5,598 nt of DNA from contig JAEYTN010000405.1 of NCBI GenBank assembly GCA_023433985.1, positions 1-5,598 on the forward strand, read 5' to 3'. The translations under genes were made by a program, and so were the position numbers. Numbering within the stretch: the stretch's first letter is position 1; every line of letters begins with the position of its first letter. This stretch comes from Pseudomonadota bacterium (GTDB lineage: Bacteria; Pseudomonadota; Alphaproteobacteria; Rhizobiales; Devosiaceae). Of the stretch, positions 1-5,598 are shown one piece after another. The notes beneath the pieces are model-generated. The model was not told the DNA's origin and did not search any database. It saw only the letters and a program-made list of their open reading frames with translations.

Positions 1-902
1 GGCCTGAGGGCCCCGGCGAGAGCGGCAAACAGCTCGTCCTGCCCCTGGCCCTCGAGGGCGACGACGCCCGCGACTTCGCCATTGTGGAGGTCGAACGAGA
101 CGTCGTGGAGCTTGGTGCCGAGGCGCAGGTTGCGCACGCTGAGGCGGGGCGTGCCCTCCGCCTTGGACGCCGCGGCCGCGGACACTTCGGTCCGGCGGCG
201 CTCGATCTTTTCGCCCAGCATCAGCTCGACGATCTTCTCCTCGATGCCCGGCACGATATCGACGACGCCGACCGTCTGGCCGTCGCGCAGCACGGTGGCG
301 CGGTCGCAGAGCGCCGCGATCTCGACGAAACGGTGGGAGATGAAGATGACGGAGCGGCCCGTCCGGCTCTGTGCCTTAACCACCTCGAGCACGCGCTCGG
401 CGAGATTGGCGGGCAGCGCCGCGGTCATTTCGTCGAGCAGGAGGACGTCGGGCTCGACAGCGAGGGCGCGGGCAAGATCGAGCACGCGCTGGATGGCGAG
501 CGGCACGTCTCGGGCGGTGGTGGTGAGGTCGAGGTCGCCAACACCTAACTCATTGATCCAGCGGCGAAAAGCGTCTTCCGGCGTGCGCGTCAGGCGCAGG
601 TTCTGCAGCACATCGAGGTCGGGGATCAGCGAGGGTTCCTGGTAGACCGGCACCAGCCCGGCGCGGCGCGCCTCGGCCGGCGAGCCGACCTTCCGCTCCA
701 CCCCGCGCAGCAGCATGCGCCCGGCGGTGGGCCGGATCGCGCCGGTGAGGATCTTGACCAGGGTGGATTTGCCGGCGCCGTTGGCACCCATCAGCGCATG
801 CACTTCGCCCGGCCGCACCTGCAGCGACGCATCGCGCAGCGCCACCACGGCACCGTAGGTCTTGGCGACGCCGGTAGCGTCGAGAAGCGGTTCTGTCGTC
901 AC
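1..902 (-). CDS. Sugar ABC transporter ATP-binding protein, two-domain RbsA/MglA type (3' end outside window)
   Basis: Cytoplasmic ATPase that should power uptake of the solute captured by the binding protein encoded just upstream. The 300 visible codons cover the first nucleotide-binding domain and the start of the second. In domain 1, Walker A is GANGAGKST (residues 39-47), the Q-loop is YQEPSL (Q88), Walker B is VLLLDE (153-158, catalytic E158) and the switch histidine is H190 in FISHR. The family signature, normally close to LSGGQ, is replaced by PLAIQRVLDLARAL (134-147), and the usual DEPT reads DEMT. Domain 2 starts near residue 253, and its Walker A position reads LEGQGQDEL, without the lysine. 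Such degeneracy in domain 2 is common in the RbsA/MglA group. The start is the GTG at 902-900: it gives a family-like N-terminus, no ATG or other start lies in frame back to the previous gene, and its Shine-Dalgarno is poor. The preceding gap is 73 bases and holds a stem-loop. Substrate unknown. Confidence 0.93.
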   Translation of the reverse strand, partial: MTTEPLLDATGVAKTYGAVVALRDASLQVRPGEVHALMGANGAGKSTLVKILTGAIRPTAGRMLLRGVERKVGSPAEARRAGLVPVYQEPSLIPDLDVLQNLRLTRTPEDAFRRWINELGVGDLDLTTTARDVPLAIQRVLDLARALAVEPDVLLLDEMTAALPANLAERVLEVVKAQSRTGRSVIFISHRFVEIAALCDRATVLRDGQTVGVVDIVPGIEEKIVELMLGEKIERRRTEVSAAAASKAEGTPRLSVRNLRLGTKLHDVSFDLHNGEVAGVVALEGQGQDELFAALAGALR

Positions 903-922
903 ACGGCCCCCGGGGATCGAAA

Positions 923-955
923 GGGGGAGGGACGCGGTGCGCGCGCCTCTCCCCC
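923..955 (-). promoter_or_regulatory. Intra-operonic RNA stem-loop between binding-protein and ATPase genes
   Basis: Read on the minus strand, 14 bases (955-942) can pair with 14 bases (936-923) around a 5-base loop (CGCAC). There is one A/C mismatch and one G-U pair. The outer seven pairs (GGGGGAG with CTCCCCC) are perfect and the inner CGCG pairs extend them. Three T residues follow (922-920), then CGATC, so the U-tract is too short for a convincing full terminator. The structure begins 20 bases after the binding-protein stop and ends 20 bases before the ATPase GTG. In binding-protein transporter operons, hairpins at this place protect the upstream mRNA from 3' decay or partly terminate transcription, giving excess binding protein. 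That role is inferred here; the pairing is read directly from the sequence. Confidence 0.7.
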
Positions 956-975
956 CGGATTTCGTCAGGTGCGGG

Positions 976-2013
976 TTATTCGCCCGGGCCCTTGCAGGCG
1001 ACGATCTGTTCCTTGGTGTAGGTGGTCCAGTCCGGGATCGAGATCGACACCGGCCACTCGGGGCTGAGCGACGGGTCGGCAGCTTCCTTGAGCTGGGCTT
1101 TGCCCGCGTCGGTCACGTTCTCCCACAGCGAGGGGTCGACGAGCACGGTCTGCTGCGCCGGCTTCTGGCCGTTGAGGATCTGCAGCGCCAGCGTTACGCC
1201 CGCGCCACCCACCGAACCGGGGTTGGTAACCGCGGCGCCCTTGAGGCCTTCGACCGTGTTGAGCTGGCCCACGAACCCGGCGTTGTCGGCGCCGACCACC
1301 GGCACCAGCGGCGCGCCGGATTCCACCAGCGCATCGACGATGACGTTGTCGATGCCCGAGGTCCAGATGCCGTCGAACGGGATGCCCGTGGCGATGTAGT
1401 CGAGGATCTGCTGCTTGCCCTGGTCCTGCTGCCAGCCGGTGAAGGTTTCCTGCGCCACCTTCACGTCCGGGAACTCGGCGAGGGCGCGCTTGAAGCCGCG
1501 GTCGCGGTCGGTATCGGCCGAGGCGCCGGCGGCGCCGCGCATGTAGACGACGCTGCCCTTGCCGCCCATCTGCTCGAACAGCCACTTGGCGCCGAGATAG
1601 GCGTATTCCTCCTGGTTGTTCTGCAGGATCCAGGCGGTCGGCTCGGTGACGTTCTGGTCGACCACGACCACGACGATGCCGGCGGCGCTGGCTTCGGCGA
1701 GGGCGGGCTGGATGCCGGCCGGATCGGTCGGGTTGACGACGATGGCGTCGACCTTGGCGCTGATCAGGTTGCGGATATCCTCGAGCTGGCCGGCCGCGTC
1801 GGTGTTGCGGTGGGCGATGTTGAGGCTCTCGACCTCGCCCGAGGCGAGGGCCTGGGCCTTGATCGAGCAGATCATTTCCTCGCGCCAGCCATTGCCTGCG
1901 ACGGTGTTGGAGACACCGATCGTGTACGGCCCGGCCGCAAACGCGCTCGGTGCCGCCGCCATGGCAGTGCCGGCCAGCAATACAGGCAGAATGCTCTTCA
2001 GTTTGATGCGCAT
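976..2013 (-). CDS. Periplasmic sugar-binding protein of an ABC transporter (type 1, ribose-binding-like)
   Basis: A 345-residue protein that should capture a sugar or related solute in the periplasm and present it to the transporter. A Sec signal peptide is clear: positive MRIKLK, a hydrophobic core (residues 7-20) and a cleavage site near AFA|A (26/27). The mature part looks like a periplasmic-binding-protein type 1 fold of the RbsB group: IGVSNTVAGNGWREEM near the N-terminus (32-47), VDAIVVNPTDPAGI (88-101), VVVVVDQNV (114-122), DTDRDRGFKRAL (168-179) and VVGADNAGF (239-247). R170/R172 and D243/N244 sit where this family usually contacts sugar, but the usual QND-like segment of RbsB reads SGIDN here, so the ligand cannot be named. 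One cysteine (C49) lies in the mature N-lobe and a second (C340) near the end; neither forms a lipobox. The ATG is supported by a strong Shine-Dalgarno. It lies 39 bases after the isomerase-like gene and 73 before the ATPase gene. Confidence 0.93.
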   Translation of the reverse strand: MRIKLKSILPVLLAGTAMAAAPSAFAAGPYTIGVSNTVAGNGWREEMICSIKAQALASGEVESLNIAHRNTDAAGQLEDIRNLISAKVDAIVVNPTDPAGIQPALAEASAAGIVVVVVDQNVTEPTAWILQNNQEEYAYLGAKWLFEQMGGKGSVVYMRGAAGASADTDRDRGFKRALAEFPDVKVAQETFTGWQQDQGKQQILDYIATGIPFDGIWTSGIDNVIVDALVESGAPLVPVVGADNAGFVGQLNTVEGLKGAAVTNPGSVGGAGVTLALQILNGQKPAQQTVLVDPSLWENVTDAGKAQLKEAADPSLSPEWPVSISIPDWTTYTKEQIVACKGPGE

Positions 2014-2022
2014 AAGTCTTTT

Positions 2023-2028
2023 TCCTCC
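2023..2028 (-). promoter_or_regulatory. Shine-Dalgarno of the binding-protein gene
   Basis: GGAGGA on the minus strand ends 9 bases before the ATG at 2013-2011. It is a strong site in an A-rich leader, stronger than that of the ATPase gene downstream, which fits the need for excess binding protein. It decides the start codon. Confidence 0.8.
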
Positions 2029-2052
2029 CAGATGCGGATCGCCAGATTGCCG

Positions 2053-2967
2053 CTACTTTATGTACGGCTGCAATATGTCTCGCGCGAGCAGAAAGCCGCG
2101 TTCTACTTTTTCGTCAGTTCCCTCGAAACGCCGGTCTTCGTGCTCGATGACTACGGGGCCGTCGTAGCCGACGCGGTAGAGGGCCGAGAAGAACTCGCTC
2201 CAGTTCACTTCGCCGAGGCCGGGCATGCGCGGGACCTGCCAGCCCATGCCGGCCGACATGATGCCGTTCTCGTAGAGGCCGTCGCGGTCGATCATCAGGT
2301 CCTTGGCGTGGACGTGGCGCATGTGCGGGCCGAACTCGCGGATGAAGCGGCCCTGCTCGATCATCTGCCAGACGAGGTGCGAGGGATCGAAGTTCATGCC
2401 GACCGCGCCGTCCCACGTTTCGAGGATGCGGCGCCAGATCTTCGGCGAATAGGCGATGTTGTGCCCGCCCGGCCACTCGTCATGGCTGAAGATCATCGGG
2501 CAGTTCTCGAAGGCGAGCTGCACGCCTTCGGCCTTGGCGTGGGCGATGAGCGCCGGCCAGACCTGCTGCGCATCGGCCCAGTTCTCGTCGAGCGTCTTCT
2601 TGGCATCGCCGCCGCAGAAGGTGTTGACCAGCCCGACGCCCATCTTGGCAGCGGCGCTGATGACCAGCTTGAGGTGGTCGGCGACGGCCGCGCGGTGGCT
2701 GGCATCGGGGTGCAGCGGGTTGGGATAGTAGCCGAGCGCCGAGACGGTGAGTCCCTTGGCCGCGAGGGCGGCGGTGATCTCCTGGCCCTCGGCAGCGGAG
2801 AGGTTGGCGACATCGATGTGGCTGGTGCCCGCGTAGCGCCGTGTGGGCCCCGACGAGCGCGGCCAGCAGGCGATCTCCAGCGCCTTGAAGCCGGCCGAAC
2901 TGGCCCAGTCCGCCACCCCATCGAGCGGCGTATCCGCAAATGGCGCGGTCAGTATTCCTAGCTGCAT
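2053..2967 (-). CDS. Sugar phosphate isomerase/epimerase-like TIM-barrel protein (xylose isomerase-like superfamily)
   Basis: A 304-residue cytoplasmic protein of the xylose isomerase-like TIM-barrel superfamily (AP endonuclease 2 fold), about the usual length. Members bind a divalent metal and interconvert ketoses and aldoses or epimerise sugars and inositol derivatives; IolE and hydroxypyruvate isomerase belong to the same group. Barrel landmarks run in order: GILTAPF at the first strand (4-10), FKALEIACW (27-35), VNTFCGGD (114-121), LAFENCP (151-157), MNFDPSHL (191-198), HVHAKD (218-223) and VVIEHED (272-278). Likely metal or catalytic residues are E154, D194, H197, H220 and E275, chosen by family pattern. 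The gene starts 47 bases after ureD with its own Shine-Dalgarno and ends in TAG 39 bases before the binding-protein gene, so it most likely acts on the solute imported by that transporter. The exact substrate cannot be told from sequence; it could equally be a dehydratase of the same fold. Confidence 0.87.
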   Translation of the reverse strand: MQLGILTAPFADTPLDGVADWASSAGFKALEIACWPRSSGPTRRYAGTSHIDVANLSAAEGQEITAALAAKGLTVSALGYYPNPLHPDASHRAAVADHLKLVISAAAKMGVGLVNTFCGGDAKKTLDENWADAQQVWPALIAHAKAEGVQLAFENCPMIFSHDEWPGGHNIAYSPKIWRRILETWDGAVGMNFDPSHLVWQMIEQGRFIREFGPHMRHVHAKDLMIDRDGLYENGIMSAGMGWQVPRMPGLGEVNWSEFFSALYRVGYDGPVVIEHEDRRFEGTDEKVERGFLLARDILQPYIK

Positions 2968-2972
2968 GCATT

Positions 2973-2979
2973 CCCCCTC
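2973..2979 (-). promoter_or_regulatory. Shine-Dalgarno of the isomerase-like gene
   Basis: GAGGGGG on the minus strand lies 5 bases before the ATG at 2967-2965. A second ATG at 2971-2969 is out of frame with the long reading frame, so the inner ATG is chosen. A further purine-rich GGAGGA at 2999-2994 has no start codon at suitable spacing. I see no convincing promoter or terminator in the gap 2968-3014. Confidence 0.65.
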
Positions 2980-3014
2980 GAGAACCGCGCGCTTCCTCCG
3001 GCGCTACGGACCTA

Positions 3015-3809
3015 TCATCCGATAGTAGAAGGCAATTCGGCTGCGGGGACAAGCGCCGCGGCGGCCGCCCGGATCGGCCGGAGGTCGGCGGCGGCGAGGC
3101 GGACCGACCAGCCGAGCCCGGAGGGGAGCCGGCTCGCAGCGGCGTAGAGGCTGGGGATTTCGGGGAGGATCGGTTCGGAGTGGCCGATGAGGAGGACCGT
3201 GCCGAAGGCGCGGAAGCCGTTGCCGAACAATGGGTTGGCGAGGTGCTGGCGGTCGAGCAGAACCGTCTCGCCGTCGCGGCGCACGGTCAGGGTGTTGTCG
3301 AGCTCGCGGAGGGGGCGGCCGGCACCGTCCGGATCGTGGGTGGTGAAGCTGTCGGTGAAGACGAGGGTGCTGCCCGTGCCGAGCTCGATCTCGGCCTGCT
3401 GGTGGTGGCGGGCCTCGGGGAAGTAGATGCGGGCCTCGGGCAGGTAGGCGAGGTGGCTGCCTGCCGCCAGCGAGATGGTCAGGCGCTCGCGGCTGACATT
3501 GCCGGAACGGGCGCGGTGGATGGCGGTCGCGCCCTGGAAGGCGACGCGGGTGGCGGCGCCTTCGCCCAGCCGCAGGTTGATCGCAAGATCGTCGCGATCA
3601 TGAACGGGTCCTGAACTGTTCTGGACGATCAGTTGAAGACCGTGGGACCGTCCGCGTTCATCTGTATGAACGGTGGCTGAACGCATTCTGAACGTGCGCA
3701 TGAGGACGTATGGATAGCTGAAAAGGCGCCGGTCCAGCAGGGTTTGCCCGTTGCGGACGACGAAGCTCAGGTCGAGCTGGCGGTGCTCAGTTTCGGAAAA
3801 ATGCTTCAC
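3015..3809 (-). CDS. ureD: Urease accessory protein UreD (UreH), divergent
   Basis: A 264-residue protein of the UreD family (about 270 is usual). It binds apo-urease and, with UreF and UreG, forms the complex that admits CO2 and nickel to the active site. The family pattern is visible: R39-T40-F41 in the first strands, [18 protein letters not shown] (58-75) where most UreD proteins carry a glycine-rich GGLxGGD motif, [16 protein letters not shown] (86-101) in place of the usual TTQAxxKIYRS, then [18 protein letters not shown] (120-137) matching the WLPQExIxFxxA block. The start is a GTG at 3809-3807 that overlaps the ureG stop (GTGA). A Shine-Dalgarno precedes it and no ATG occurs before residue 37. 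The gene ends in tandem stops TGA TAG. Position after ureG supports the call. The altered glycine motif makes it a divergent member, so the exact family match is less secure than for ureG and ureC. Confidence 0.9.
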   Translation of the reverse strand: MKHFSETEHRQLDLSFVVRNGQTLLDRRLFSYPYVLMRTFRMRSATVHTDERGRSHGLQLIVQNSSGPVHDRDDLAINLRLGEGAATRVAFQGATAIHRARSGNVSRERLTISLAAGSHLAYLPEARIYFPEARHHQQAEIELGTGSTLVFTDSFTTHDPDGAGRPLRELDNTLTVRRDGETVLLDRQHLANPLFGNGFRAFGTVLLIGHSEPILPEIPSLYAAASRLPSGLGWSVRLAAADLRPIRAAAAALVPAAELPSTIG

Positions 3810-4456
3810 GCCCGGAACAGCACCTCGCGCTCGATGAGATCGACGACAGCCTCGATGCCCTCGCCCTTGCGGCAGTTGGTGAGCAGCACCGCGCGATCGT
3901 TGCGGACGGCCCTGGCCTCCTCGCGCATGCGCTCGAGATCGACCCCGACATAGGGGGCGAGGTCGGTCTTGTTGATGACGAGCAGGTCGGAGCGGATGAC
4001 GCCGGGGCCGCGCTTGCGCGGAATGTCGTCGCCGCCGGCCACATCGATGACGAACATCCAGAAATCCGTGAGGTCGCGCGAGAAGGTCGAGGCGAGGTTA
4101 TCGCCGCCAGATTCGAGGAGGATAAGTTCGACGCCGGGAAAGCGGCGCTCGAGTTCGTCGGCGGCCTCGATGTTGAGGGTGGGGTCCTCGCGGATGACGG
4201 TGTGCGGGCAAGCCCCAGCCTCGACGGCCGAAACGCGCGCCGGGTCGATCAGGCCGGAGCGGCGGACGCGCTCGGCGTCCTCCGCCGTGACCAGGTCGTT
4301 GGTGATCACGGCGATGTCGATGCCGCGGTTGAGGAGCGCCGGGATGAGGCGTTCGACCATGGCCGTCTTGCCCGAGCCGACCGGGCCGCCGATGCCGACG
4401 CGGGCAGCGGCAATGGGCTTCGCGCCCGCGGCGCGGGTGGGGAAGAGTTGATTCAT
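3806..4456 (-). CDS. ureG: Urease accessory GTPase UreG
   Basis: A 216-residue SIMIBI-class GTPase, slightly over the usual 200-210 residues. It couples GTP hydrolysis to nickel delivery into urease as part of the UreD-UreF-UreG complex. Visible motifs are the P-loop GPVGSGKT (24-31), [11 protein letters not shown] (52-62), the nickel-binding CPH motif (C83-P84-H85) inside [24 protein letters not shown] (115-121), [18 protein letters not shown] (135-152) and the guanine-specificity motif NKTD (162-165). The His-rich N-terminal tail found in some UreG proteins is missing; the first 18 residues are an Ala/Pro/Arg-containing leader. The ATG at 4456-4454 overlaps the ureC stop in an ATGA arrangement and the 3' end overlaps ureD, which argues for translational coupling and matched dosage. 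The reading frame stays open upstream through ureC, but the homology begins at this ATG. Confidence 0.97.
   Translation of the reverse strand: MNQLFPTRAAGAKPIAAARVGIGGPVGSGKTAMVERLIPALLNRGIDIAVITNDLVTAEDAERVRRSGLIDPARVSAVEAGACPHTVIREDPTLNIEAADELERRFPGVELILLESGGDNLASTFSRDLTDFWMFVIDVAGGDDIPRKRGPGVIRSDLLVINKTDLAPYVGVDLERMREEARAVRNDRAVLLTNCRKGEGIEAVVDLIEREVLFRA
3821..3826 (-). promoter_or_regulatory. Shine-Dalgarno within ureG for the GTG start of ureD
   Basis: GAGGTG on the minus strand, inside the last codons of ureG, ends 11 bases before the GTG of ureD at 3809-3807. It supports GTG initiation and the 4-base GTGA overlap. Confidence 0.55.
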
Positions 4457-5598
4457 CTGAGCATGTACCTCCGCATCAGCGGGACTTTCTTGACCGGTTC
4501 GCACATCAGGAGCTTGCCGTCGGCGCGGACTTCGTAGGTCTGCGGGTCGACCTCGATCCAGGGCAGGGCGTCGTTGCGCACCATGTGCTTCTTCCTGAGG
4601 TGCCGGACCGACTTGATCGGCAGGGTGGTCTTGCCGAGGCCGAGCGTCTCGGAGACGCCGGCATCGATCGCCAGCTTCGACATGAAGTTGAAGCTGACCC
4701 GCTGCTTCGCCATGCCGAGGCCGCTCCACATGTGCTTCTGTATCTGCGGCTCGGCGAGGCCGAGCGAGCCGTTGCCGTCGCCCATGGCCTGCCAGACTGG
4801 GGTGCCGGACTTCATCACGATCCACGGCTTGATGCCGAAGGAGGCGCGCGGCCAGAGCACCAGGTCGGCGATCTTGCCGACCTCGACCGAGCCGATGTGC
4901 TCGTCGAGGCCGACGGCGATGGCCGGGTTGATGGTGAGCTTGGCGACGTAGCGCTTGACGCGCTCGTTGTCGGCGCGGGCGGTGGTCTCCTCCGGGAGAC
5001 GGCCGGTGCGCTCCTTCATCACCGAGGCGAGCTGCCAGCACTTGGCGACGTTCTCCGCGAGCCGGCCCATGCCCTGCGTGTCGGTGCCGAAGATGGAGAT
5101 GGCGCCCATATCGTGGAGGAAATCCTCGGCGGCGACGGTGCCGGCGCGGACGCGGGCCTCGCCGAACTGCAGGTCCTCGGGCGTGTTGTAGTTGAGGTTG
5201 TGGGCGATCATCGCCATCGGCAACCCTTCTTCCATCGCATACTGCGTGTAGGGGTTGGTGGGGTTGGTCGAGGACGGGATGACGTTCTCGTAGGAGCAGA
5301 CCTTGAGCAGGTCCGGGGCGTGGCCGCCGCCGGCGCCTTCCACGTGGTACATGTGGATGGTGCGGCCCTCGCAGGCGGCCATCGTGTCCTCGGCGAAGAG
5401 GAACTCGTTGATGGTGTCGGTGTGGAGGTGCACCGCGAAATCGTTGCGGTCGGCGGCGATCAGCGACCCGTCGATGACCGCGGGCGCGGCACCCCAATCC
5501 TCGTGGATCTTGATGGCGGCGGCGCCGCCCGCGACCGACTCCTCGACCGCTTCGGGGCTGGTACTGCCGCGGCCGAACAGGGCGTAGTTGACGGGCGA
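4453..5598 (-). CDS. ureC: Urease alpha subunit UreC (5' end outside window), flap cysteine replaced by alanine
   Basis: The catalytic subunit of nickel urease, which hydrolyses urea to ammonia and carbamate in the cytoplasm. The last 381 codons are present. Aligned by eye without gaps to Klebsiella aerogenes UreC (offset 187), the full length would be about 568, as usual. Conserved residues, with Klebsiella numbers: carbamylated lysine K217 (codon at 5511-5509) in IKIHEDWG, H219, nickel ligands H246 (HTDTINE) and H272 ([13 protein letters not shown]), G277, catalytic H320, R336 and nickel ligand D360 (GTDTQGMGR). The other two nickel ligands, H134 and H136, lie outside the window. The flap that normally reads VCHHL reads IAHNL, so Cys319 is Ala and the residue after H320 is Asn. 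Family and metal site are certain; the subtype is divergent. The stop TGA overlaps the ureG ATG. The genes for the gamma and beta subunits are expected beyond 5598. Confidence 0.97.
   Translation of the reverse strand, partial: SPVNYALFGRGSTSPEAVEESVAGGAAAIKIHEDWGAAPAVIDGSLIAADRNDFAVHLHTDTINEFLFAEDTMAACEGRTIHMYHVEGAGGGHAPDLLKVCSYENVIPSSTNPTNPYTQYAMEEGLPMAMIAHNLNYNTPEDLQFGEARVRAGTVAAEDFLHDMGAISIFGTDTQGMGRLAENVAKCWQLASVMKERTGRLPEETTARADNERVKRYVAKLTINPAIAVGLDEHIGSVEVGKIADLVLWPRASFGIKPWIVMKSGTPVWQAMGDGNGSLGLAEPQIQKHMWSGLGMAKQRVSFNFMSKLAIDAGVSETLGLGKTTLPIKSVRHLRKKHMVRNDALPWIEVDPQTYEVRADGKLLMCEPVKKVPLMRRYMLR
4467..4472 (-). promoter_or_regulatory. Shine-Dalgarno inside the ureC 3' end for ureG
   Basis: GGAGGT on the minus strand, a consensus site lying in the last codons of ureC, ends 10 bases before the ureG ATG at 4456-4454. 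A nearer ATG at 4465-4463 is the ureC methionine codon and meets the ureC stop after three codons, so it is not a start. The site and the ATGA overlap fix the ureG start. Confidence 0.75.

Noticed and set aside
82..645. Two overlapping plus-strand open frames opposite the ATPase gene.
   Set aside because: Both are antisense to conserved Walker B and switch-region codons and have low-complexity, Arg/Ser- or Asp/Gly-rich translations.
908..915. CCCCGGGG palindrome just before the ATPase start.
   Set aside because: Eight bases in a high-GC gap is expected by chance and has no flanking extension; it is not a credible operator on this evidence.
976..2013. Idea that the binding protein is a urea-binding protein (UrtA), given the nearby urease.
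   Set aside because: Its length (345), motifs and partner ATPase (two-domain RbsA/MglA type) fit a sugar importer; UrtA is longer and works with branched-chain amino acid type single-domain ATPases.
862..2961. A 699-codon open frame on the plus strand, antisense to the ATPase start, the binding-protein gene and the isomerase-like gene.
   Set aside because: It is a product of high GC and codon phase opposite three genes with clear homology, crosses their intergenic gaps, has no recognisable domain, and its translation is compositionally odd (rich in Arg, Asp, Gly and Val).
2968..3014. Possible terminator or promoter between ureD and the isomerase-like gene.
   Set aside because: The only pairing is a short self-complementary GCGC pair with no T tract, and no recognisable -35/-10 pair was seen. 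A promoter inside the ureD 3' end cannot be excluded.
3806..5497. A 563-codon minus-strand frame that could be read as a long fusion ending in UreG.
   Set aside because: The upstream 350 codons are the out-of-frame reading of ureC; UreG homology begins at the ATG at 4456, which has its own consensus Shine-Dalgarno.

Overview
The window is a gene-dense, high-GC stretch in which every supported gene lies on the minus strand, so transcription runs from base 5598 towards base 1. Codon use, gene types and the tight packing suggest an alphaproteobacterium, probably of the Hyphomicrobiales (rhizobia or Devosia-like soil bacteria). This is inferred from protein style, since there is no rRNA or other marker gene.

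Upstream half (5598 to 3015): the end of a urease operon. The window holds the last 381 codons of ureC (catalytic alpha subunit), then ureG (GTPase that delivers nickel) and ureD (accessory scaffold). The three are joined by 4-base stop/start overlaps (ATGA, then GTGA). UreC keeps all visible nickel ligands and catalytic residues but has Ala where the active-site flap cysteine normally sits. UreD is divergent in its usual glycine-rich motif. ureE and ureF, often found between ureC and ureG, are absent here.

Downstream half (2967 to 1): 47 bases after ureD begins what looks like a sugar uptake and catabolism operon. It holds a xylose-isomerase-like TIM-barrel protein, a periplasmic sugar-binding protein with a signal peptide, and the first 300 codons of a two-domain sugar ABC ATPase of the RbsA/MglA type. 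The ATPase runs off the window at base 1, and a permease is expected beyond it. A strong stem-loop sits between the binding-protein gene and the ATPase gene, a place where such structures commonly keep binding-protein expression above that of the membrane complex.

The urease releases ammonia and CO2 from urea in the cytoplasm. The second module imports a sugar-like solute and probably isomerises or epimerises it. The two halves may be neighbouring operons, or one transcript, because no terminator or promoter is evident in the 47-base gap. No tRNA, rRNA, CRISPR, mobile element or large repeat was seen, and no stretch over 300 bases lacks a gene. The families are known; the points worth a second look are the urease variant, the urease/sugar junction, the stem-loop and the degenerate ATPase motifs.
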